This document shows, piece by piece, positions 58,459-64,000 of a stretch of DNA of 64,000 nt; position 1 is the first letter of the stretch, and each line of letters starts with the position of its first letter. The stretch is taken from contig JARXZD010000005.1 in assembly GCA_029893765.1 (NCBI GenBank), positions 1 to 64,000 on the forward strand. The letters are read 5' to 3'. Source of the stretch: Bacilli bacterium PM5-9. Its GTDB lineage: Bacteria > Bacillota_I > Bacilli_A > JAJDGJ01. Below the pieces are notes generated by a model. The model searched no databases, was not told the origin of the DNA, and saw nothing but the letters and a program-made list of their open reading frames with translations. The position numbers were made by a program, and so were the translations under genes.

Positions 58459-60429
58459 ATGGAAAAATTTAGTATTGAAACAAAATTTGAACCACGTGGA
58501 GATCAAGTAAAAGCGATTGAAATATTAACTGAAGGTGTTAATTCAGGTCAAAAGGAACAAGTTCTTTTAGGTGCTACAGGTACAGGGAAAACATTTACAA
58601 TAGCTAATGTTATTAAAAATGTAAATAAACCTACTTTAGTATTAGCTCATAATAAGACTTTAGCTGGACAGTTATATAGTGAACTAAAAGAGTTATTTCC
58701 AAATAATAGAGTTGAGTATTTTGTGTCTTACTTTGATTACTATCAACCTGAGGCTTATTTGCCAAGCAGTGATACATATATTGATAAAACAACAAAGTCA
58801 AATGCTGAAATAGAGATGTTAAGAGGTAGTGCTTTAAACTCATGTTTAAGTCGTAATGATGTAATTGTTGTTGCAAGTGTTGCTTGTATCTATGGTGCAA
58901 GTGATCCAAAAGAGTATGAGTCAATGGTATACACAGTTCGCGTTGGAGACGAAGTTAGCCGTAAAGACGTTGTTAATAATCTTGTTGATCGTCAATATAA
59001 AAGAAATGACTTAGAACCATCAAGTGGTTGTTTTAGAGTGCGTGGTGATATTATTGATGTCTTTCCTTCTTGGGCAGATTCATATTTTTATCGAATTGAA
59101 ATGTTCGGTGATGAAATTGATAGTGTTTCAATGTTGGATACTTTAAATCAAAAAAAATTGGAATCATATCCAGTTTTAAGAATTTTCCCAGCCCATGGAT
59201 ATGCTACTAGTGAAAGTAGAATGAAAGAAGCAATTAGAAGAATAGAAACTGAGTTGAAAGAAAGACTTAACTATTTTGAAAGTGAAGGAAAGCTTTTAGA
59301 AAAGCAACGTTTAGAACAAAGATGTACTCATGATATAGAATTGTTAAAGGAATTTGGAATGTGTCCTGGTATTGAAAATTATTCAAGACATATCGATTTA
59401 CGTGAAAAAAACCAAAGACCTTTTACTTTGTTAGATTTCTTTAAAAATGACTTTTTATTAGTTGTTGATGAATCTCACGTAATGCTTCCACAAATTAGAG
59501 GAATGTTTAATGGTGATCGTGCAAGAAAACAAAACTTAGTTGATTATGGTTTTCGTTTAGAAAGTGCATTAGATAATAGACCACTTCGTTTTGAAGAATT
59601 TATGAATGTTACAAATCAAAAAATTTATGTTTCAGCTACTCCAGGAGATTATGAATTAGAAAAGGTTGATAATAAAATAGTTGAACAAATTATTAGACCC
59701 ACAGGATTACTTGATCCAAATATTGAAATTAGAAAAACATTAGGACAAGTTGATGATATTTATGATGAAATACAAACACAAATAGCTAAAAATGAGCGTA
59801 CTCTTATTACAACTTTAACTGTTAGAATGGCAAAGGAATTAACTGAATACCTTAAAGAAAAGGGATTAAAAGTAGCTCATATGAATCATGAGATTAAAAC
59901 ATTAGAAAGACTTGAAATAATTAATGATTTACGTTCAGGAAAATATGATGTTTTAGTTGGAATTAACTTATTAAGAGAAGGTCTTGATTTACCTGAAGTT
60001 AGTTTGATTTGTATTTTAGATGCTGATAAAGAAGGGTTCTTACGTTCAAGTAAATCATTAATTCAGATAATTGGTCGTGCTGCAAGAAATGAAAATGGTC
60101 GAGTTATTATGTATGCAGATGGTTTAACTGATAGCATGAAATTTGCGATTGATGAAACAAAGAGAAGAAGAAGTATTCAAGAAAAATATAATGAAGAACA
60201 TGGTATTATTCCACAAACAATTAAAAAAGATATTCGTGAAAATATCAAAGGAAAAGAAGTTGTTGATGATGCAATTAGCTTCATGAAAAATAAAAAGAAA
60301 ATGACAAAACTTGAAAGAGATAAAGTTATTGAACAATTAAGAGATGAAATGAAAATAGCTGCTAAAGAACTTGATTTTGAAGAAGCAGCAAGAATTAGAG
60401 ATTTAATTTTTGAATTAGAATTAGACTAA
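58459..60429 (+). CDS. uvrB: Excinuclease ABC subunit B
   Basis: Damage-verification helicase of nucleotide excision repair. 656 residues. Walker A is [15 protein letters not shown]; the beta-hairpin region reads [24 protein letters not shown]. The helicase C-terminal half and the UvrC-binding UVR motif at the end ([18 protein letters not shown]) are intact. The GGGGGGG stretch upstream of the ATG is the ribosome site. uvrA does not follow within the window. Confidence 0.97.
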   Translation: MEKFSIETKFEPRGDQVKAIEILTEGVNSGQKEQVLLGATGTGKTFTIANVIKNVNKPTLVLAHNKTLAGQLYSELKELFPNNRVEYFVSYFDYYQPEAYLPSSDTYIDKTTKSNAEIEMLRGSALNSCLSRNDVIVVASVACIYGASDPKEYESMVYTVRVGDEVSRKDVVNNLVDRQYKRNDLEPSSGCFRVRGDIIDVFPSWADSYFYRIEMFGDEIDSVSMLDTLNQKKLESYPVLRIFPAHGYATSESRMKEAIRRIETELKERLNYFESEGKLLEKQRLEQRCTHDIELLKEFGMCPGIENYSRHIDLREKNQRPFTLLDFFKNDFLLVVDESHVMLPQIRGMFNGDRARKQNLVDYGFRLESALDNRPLRFEEFMNVTNQKIYVSATPGDYELEKVDNKIVEQIIRPTGLLDPNIEIRKTLGQVDDIYDEIQTQIAKNERTLITTLTVRMAKELTEYLKEKGLKVAHMNHEIKTLERLEIINDLRSGKYDVLVGINLLREGLDLPEVSLICILDADKEGFLRSSKSLIQIIGRAARNENGRVIMYADGLTDSMKFAIDETKRRRSIQEKYNEEHGIIPQTIKKDIRENIKGKEVVDDAISFMKNKKKMTKLERDKVIEQLRDEMKIAAKELDFEEAARIRDLIFELELD

Positions 60430-60453
60430 AAAAAGAGCATTAGCTCTTTTTTA
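60429..60453. terminator. Bidirectional terminator between uvrB and the HPr-family gene
   Basis: AAAAGAGC / GCTCTTTT stem with A- and T-runs on either side. Confidence 0.85.
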
Positions 60454-60457
60454 ATAT

Positions 60458-60724
60458 CTACTTTGCAATATTATTGCTTGTTAAATAATTATATATACCT
60501 TGTAGTGCAACATCTTCATCGCTACCTGAAATTTCAATGCAAATGTCTTCTTCAGAAGCAATACCTAAGGCTAATATATTAAGAATTGATTTCATATTAG
60601 CTTTTTTATTATTATTAATAAGATAAATATCAGATTCAAATTGGCTTGCTATATTAACAATACTTGCTGCAACTTTAGCATGAACACCAATTGGATCAAT
60701 TATTTTCATCGAAAGTTTTTTCAT
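60458..60724 (-). CDS. HPr family phosphocarrier protein
   Basis: 88 residues, HPr fold. His15, the phosphate acceptor, is kept in GVHAKVAA, but the usual following Arg-Pro is Lys17-Val18. Ser46, the HPr-kinase target, is kept in MKSILNI. It could be the general PTS HPr with a relaxed active site or a specialised regulatory paralogue. No EI gene lies beside it. AGGGAGG precedes the ATG. Confidence 0.88.
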   Translation of the reverse strand: MKKLSMKIIDPIGVHAKVAASIVNIASQFESDIYLINNNKKANMKSILNILALGIASEEDICIEISGSDEDVALQGIYNYLTSNNIAK

Positions 60725-60744
60725 AATATTACCTCCCTTAGCAT

Positions 60745-60773
60745 ATTATAAGCCATGAACAAAAAAAGTTCAA
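60745..60773 (-). promoter_or_regulatory. Promoter of the HPr-family gene
   Basis: TTGAAC, 17 nt, TATAAT on the minus strand, ending about 20 nt before the ATG. Confidence 0.65.
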
Positions 60774-60833
60774 ACACTTAATACAATAGTTTATGGTATA
60801 ATTAGCAAGTAAAAAAATAAAGGAGGATACATA

Positions 60834-61565
60834 ATGAAAGTATTTGTAGCTGAAAATTATGATGAATTAAGTGAAACTAGTGCTAGTATCATTATTGAGG
60901 ATATGAAAGCAAAAAGTAATATCACTCTAGGATTTGCGACAGGATCAACGCCTATAGGAACATATCAGAATCTTATTGCAGCATATAATGCCAAAGAAAT
61001 CTCATTCAAAGATGTGCTATCTTTTAACTTAGATGAGTATTTAGGTTTACCAAGAACGCATGAACAATCATATTATTATTTTATGCACAATGAATTATTT
61101 AACCATATTGATATTAAAGAAGAAAATGTTAATATTCCAAATGGTGATATTGAACATATAGAAGAAAATATAAAAAAATATCAAGAAATGCTTGATAGTA
61201 ATCCAATAGATATTCAAATTTTAGGAATTGGTGGAAATGGTCATATTGCATTTAATGAGCCAGGAACATCTTTTGAAAGTACAACTCATACTGTTAAGCT
61301 TGATGAAAAAACAAGAGAAGATAATAAAAGATTTTTTAATGATATAAGTGAAGTGCCTAAAGAAGCAGTAACAATGGGTATTAAAGATATTATGTCAGCG
61401 AAAAAACTTATTGTTTTAGCAAATGGTGAATCTAAAGCTAAAGCTGTTAAAGAATTATTAGAGGGAACAAAAAGCGAAAACTTCCCTGCATCAATCTTAT
61501 TAGATCATGAAGATGTAACACTAATTGTTGATAAAGAAGCAGCTAGCTTATTAAAAGAAGATTAA
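60834..61565 (+). CDS. nagB: Glucosamine-6-phosphate deaminase
   Basis: Converts GlcN-6-P to fructose-6-P and ammonia. 243 residues, the short Gram-positive form lacking the allosteric extension. Motifs FATGSTP, FNLDEYLGL and GIGGNGHIAFNEPGT are present. AAAGGAGG precedes the ATG, and a TATAAT lies at 60797. No nagA or PTS gene is adjacent. Confidence 0.96.
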   Translation: MKVFVAENYDELSETSASIIIEDMKAKSNITLGFATGSTPIGTYQNLIAAYNAKEISFKDVLSFNLDEYLGLPRTHEQSYYYFMHNELFNHIDIKEENVNIPNGDIEHIEENIKKYQEMLDSNPIDIQILGIGGNGHIAFNEPGTSFESTTHTVKLDEKTREDNKRFFNDISEVPKEAVTMGIKDIMSAKKLIVLANGESKAKAVKELLEGTKSENFPASILLDHEDVTLIVDKEAASLLKED

Positions 61566-61599
61566 AAAAACCACGAATTGTGGCGATATAAGTATTAAA

Positions 61600-61631
61600 A
61601 ATGGAAAAGGCCACCCGTCGGTGGCTTTTTC
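61600..61631. terminator. Strong terminator after nagB
   Basis: AAAAGGCCACC CGTC GGTGGCTTTTT. It has T-rich flanks on both strands, so it could also end a minus-strand transcript. Confidence 0.85.
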
Positions 61632-61644
61632 ACTGGAGAAATTT

Positions 61645-61695
61645 ATGAAGAATAATGTAAGGTTTCTCGACCTTACAGCTATTATTATATACTAA
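61645..61695 (+). CDS. Candidate 16-residue mini-ORF
   Basis: ATG 61645 encodes MKNNVRFLDLTAIIIY, with GGAG 6 nt upstream. Its middle contains a hairpin (TGTAAGGT / ACCTTACA, 61656-61677). The peptide is basic then hydrophobic, as in small membrane-active peptides. A minus-strand TATAAT at 61684-61689 could drive an antisense RNA ending at the nagB terminator. No plus-strand promoter of its own is clear, so this is speculative. Confidence 0.3.
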   Translation: MKNNVRFLDLTAIIIY

Positions 61696-61825
61696 ATAAA
61701 CGAAAAGTTGTGTGTTTATCGTATTTTTTTTGTGTATAAAATATGTTCGTAACTTTTAAAGGTCATTTATGTAGCTTTATAATCATATGTGATATAATAT
61801 TAAAAAAGAAAGAAGGTAGTAAAAA

Positions 61826-62542
61826 ATGAATGAAAATATTAAAACAGCACATATCAATCCAACAGGTAAAATTGCTAAAACAGTTTTAATGCCAGGGGAT
61901 CCTTTAAGAGCAAAATATATTGCAGATACATTTTTAGAAAACGTTGTTCAATTTAATAGTGTTAGAGGTATGCTTGGTTATACTGGTACATATAATGGTA
62001 AAGAAATTTCAGTAATGGGATCTGGAATGGGTATGCCATCTATTGGGATTTATTCATATGAATTATTTGATGTATATGGAGTAGAAAATATAATTAGAAT
62101 TGGTTCAGCTGGAGCATATACTGCTGACTTAAATTTATATGATGTTATTTTAGCAACTGAATGTTTTTCAGAAAGTACATTTGCTAAAGTAGCATATGAT
62201 AGAGATGATAATGTTATGAAATCATCGTTAGAACTTAATGATAGAGTTAGAAAATATGCTAAAGATTTAGGAATTGATATTATTGAAGGGCGTATTCACT
62301 CTAGTGATGTTTTCTATAATGGTGATCCTAATGCATATAAAAATTATTATGAAAATGATAAATGTTTATGTGCTGAAATGGAATCGTTTGCATTATTTGC
62401 AAATGCTGATAAATTAGGTAAAAAAGCAACTTGTTTAGTAACAATTTCTGATTCAATTGCTACTGGTGCTGAAACAACATCTGAAGAAAGACAAACAGCA
62501 TTTAATGAAATGATGAAAATTGCTTTAGAATTTGCTGAATAG
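61826..62542 (+). CDS. deoD: Purine nucleoside phosphorylase DeoD-type
   Basis: Phosphorolysis of purine nucleosides for salvage. 238 residues, hexameric DeoD type. MPGDPLRAKYIA, GSGMGMPSIGIYSYELF, RIGSAGAY and the AEMESFALF active-site Glu segment are present. AGAAGG precedes the ATG. It has its own promoter area with TATAAT at 61778 and 61793; the -35 is unclear. Confidence 0.96.
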   Translation: MNENIKTAHINPTGKIAKTVLMPGDPLRAKYIADTFLENVVQFNSVRGMLGYTGTYNGKEISVMGSGMGMPSIGIYSYELFDVYGVENIIRIGSAGAYTADLNLYDVILATECFSESTFAKVAYDRDDNVMKSSLELNDRVRKYAKDLGIDIIEGRIHSSDVFYNGDPNAYKNYYENDKCLCAEMESFALFANADKLGKKATCLVTISDSIATGAETTSEERQTAFNEMMKIALEFAE

Positions 62543-62562
62543 TTATTAATAATAAAATATTT

Positions 62563-62596
62563 AAAGTTTGATTAAGTTTATTAATCAGACTTTTTT
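62563..62596 (+). terminator. Terminator after deoD
   Basis: AAGTTTGATTAA / TTAATCAGACTT stem followed by TTTT. Confidence 0.8.
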
Positions 62597-62691
62597 AATG
62601 GATATGATTTTAATAAAATAATTATTTTATTAAATAAGTTAATTGATAAAAAAGTTTTTTTAAAAGATTAAATAAAATTTTAATTAAATAT

Positions 62692-62720
62692 TTGTGCATG
62701 AAAATAATAAGGAGTATACT
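62692..62720 (+). promoter_or_regulatory. Promoter of the glutamate-synthase-like gene
   Basis: TTGTGC, 17 nt, TATACT, about 34 nt before the ATG. Confidence 0.55.
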
Positions 62721-62754
62721 AAAATTAAGAATAACGATAAAAGGAGGAATAAGT

Positions 62755-64000
62755 ATGCCATATCATACAGGTTTATCATCGAATTTTAATGATACAAAAA
62801 TGAGAAGTGAAAAATGTTCACCACAATCAGGAATGTGCTCTTTATGTGATGCGAATTGTCTTGGAACATGTGAATTAGGATTAGCAGCAGTACGTGGGAA
62901 AATAAGTGTTTATCCAACAAATACAGGAGAAAATCAAGTTGCATCTGAAAAGAATTATCCATTTGATTATTCGCACTTTAATATTAATGGTCGTGTTTTT
63001 GGTGCAAGTGGATTAGAACAAGATAATGCTTTTTTAACAATTTTTGATGTTAAAACAGAAACAACAATTGGAAAGCATCATCCTATAAAAATGAAAATGC
63101 CAATAATTCTTCCAGCACTAATTAAGTTAAATTGGCAAGATTATTTTAGTGGAGCAGCAATGGCAGGAGTTAGTTGTGTTATTGGAGAAGACTCTCATAC
63201 TAAAGATCCAAATTTAGTAATTAAAGATAATAAAATCGTAGAGTTTCCACTATTAAATAAGATTTTTAATTCGTTTAATGACTACTATCATGGGTATGGG
63301 CAAATAATTTTGCAAGTTAATACAGAAAATGATAAGCAAGAATTAATTGAATATGCAATCAAACATTGTAATTGTGAGGCAGTTGAATTTAAATTTGGAC
63401 AGTCTGCAAAAGGAACTCAACCTATTGTAAAAATGGCAAATTATGAAGCAGCACTTGCTCGTAAAAAAATAGGTGGATATATTTATCCTGATCCTCTTAA
63501 TGAAAAAGTAATTGAAGCAATGAAAGCAAATGAAGAACCAAACTTCTATTTTTGTGGTGAGTTTCCAATGTGGGATGAAGCCTTTTTTGAAAAGAGAATA
63601 AGTGATTTAAGAGCAAAAGGAATTAAAAATATTTACTTTAAAATGGCTGGTTATGATATAAAAGATATTGAAAGAGTTTTAAGAATTGCTGCAGTTAATG
63701 AAATTGACTTAGTTACTTTTGATGGTGCTGGTGGTGGTTCTGGATATAGTCCATGTAAAATGATGAATGAATGGGGATTACCATCTATTGATTTGCAAAA
63801 AGTAGTATGTCAAGTATCAAGAAAACTTGAAGCTGAAGGTTTAAATGTGGTTGATATTGCAATAACTGGTGGATTTAGCAGTGAGGATCAAGTTTTTAAA
63901 GCATTAGCATTAGGAGCACCATACGTAAAAGCTGTTGGACTTTGTCGTGCTTCTATGGCCGCTGCCAATAGTGCTAAAAATATTGGTGAATTAATTAAGC
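62755..64000 (+). CDS. FMN-binding glutamate synthase-like protein (partial, 3' end outside window)
   Basis: At least 415 codons are open to the window edge; AAAGGAGG precedes the ATG. After about 20 residues there is a Cys-rich stretch (CSPQSGMCSLCDANCLGTCELG) that could bind an Fe-S cluster. The rest matches the FMN/synthase domain of GltB-type proteins: FDGAGGGSGYSPCKMMNEWG, ITGGFSSEDQVFKALALGA and GLCRASMAAANSAKNIGEL. The amidotransferase domain of true GltB is absent from the N-terminus. It belongs to the stand-alone synthase-domain proteins whose substrate is not well defined. Confidence 0.85.
   Translation, partial: MPYHTGLSSNFNDTKMRSEKCSPQSGMCSLCDANCLGTCELGLAAVRGKISVYPTNTGENQVASEKNYPFDYSHFNINGRVFGASGLEQDNAFLTIFDVKTETTIGKHHPIKMKMPIILPALIKLNWQDYFSGAAMAGVSCVIGEDSHTKDPNLVIKDNKIVEFPLLNKIFNSFNDYYHGYGQIILQVNTENDKQELIEYAIKHCNCEAVEFKFGQSAKGTQPIVKMANYEAALARKKIGGYIYPDPLNEKVIEAMKANEEPNFYFCGEFPMWDEAFFEKRISDLRAKGIKNIYFKMAGYDIKDIERVLRIAAVNEIDLVTFDGAGGGSGYSPCKMMNEWGLPSIDLQKVVCQVSRKLEAEGLNVVDIAITGGFSSEDQVFKALALGAPYVKAVGLCRASMAAANSAKNIGELIK

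Noticed and set aside
58485-58497. CCACGTGG in uvrB as a further parS
   Set aside because: Only the central CACGTG agrees; the flanks do not match TGTTTC/GAAACA. The same holds for the CACGTG near position 20.

Overview
The window is a chromosomal segment around the replication origin of a very AT-rich, low-GC Gram-positive bacterium. TGA is used as a stop (ilvD, recF, the ilv leader), so the standard bacterial code applies and this is not a code-4 mollicute. Clean Shine-Dalgarno sites, T-box and purine-riboswitch control, HPr with Ser46, a reverse rubrerythrin and the fused PurL together suggest an anaerobic gut Bacillota, perhaps Erysipelotrichia-like. The lineage is inference.

Left of the origin (about 0.2-28.2 kb) almost everything is on the minus strand, co-directional with the leftward fork. 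It holds a nine-gene operon purL-F-E-K-C-M-N-H-D for IMP synthesis. Its leader (12.1-12.4 kb) contains a promoter, a guanine-class purine riboswitch, a 16-codon ORF and an intrinsic terminator. Next comes an accessory polymorphic-toxin locus (12.5-22.7 kb): a 2942-residue secreted RHS/YD-repeat protein with LysM and a C-terminal nuclease-like toxin domain, a likely immunity gene, a small membrane protein, and an upstream secreted or membrane gene split at an A AAA AAA heptamer. A stray piece of the RHS gene lies downstream. Then follow two small membrane proteins, a marR-ridA pair with a perfect palindrome on its promoter, and mfd.

The origin lies at about 28.2-30.0 kb: clusters of DnaA boxes flank dnaA, followed by dnaN. 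The usual dnaA-dnaN-yaaA-recF-gyrB-gyrA block is interrupted by about 11 kb. This insert holds a secreted subtilisin with RCC1-like repeats, a second secreted protein sharing its Tyr/Lys/Gly repeat tail, and a minus-strand ilvD-A-B-C-E operon. The ilv operon is preceded by a classical attenuation leader peptide with five consecutive Ile codons.

Right of this are yaaA-recF-gyrB-gyrA, a glycosyltransferase, and serS under a Ser T-box whose last hairpin before the T-box is a perfect parS sequence. A second one-mismatch parS lies inside serS. Then come an ispF-rhomboid-gltX-rqcP-tetR run, a reverse rubrerythrin, an ArAE-type membrane protein, glmU-prs-pth (minus), uvrB, an HPr-family protein (minus), nagB, deoD, and the start of an FMN-binding glutamate-synthase-like gene cut by the window end.

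No tRNA, rRNA, CRISPR array, insertion sequence or prophage was seen. The most unusual items are the regulatory leaders (pur, ilv, serS/parS), the RHS toxin locus with its possible frameshift gene, and the secreted protease pair next to the origin.
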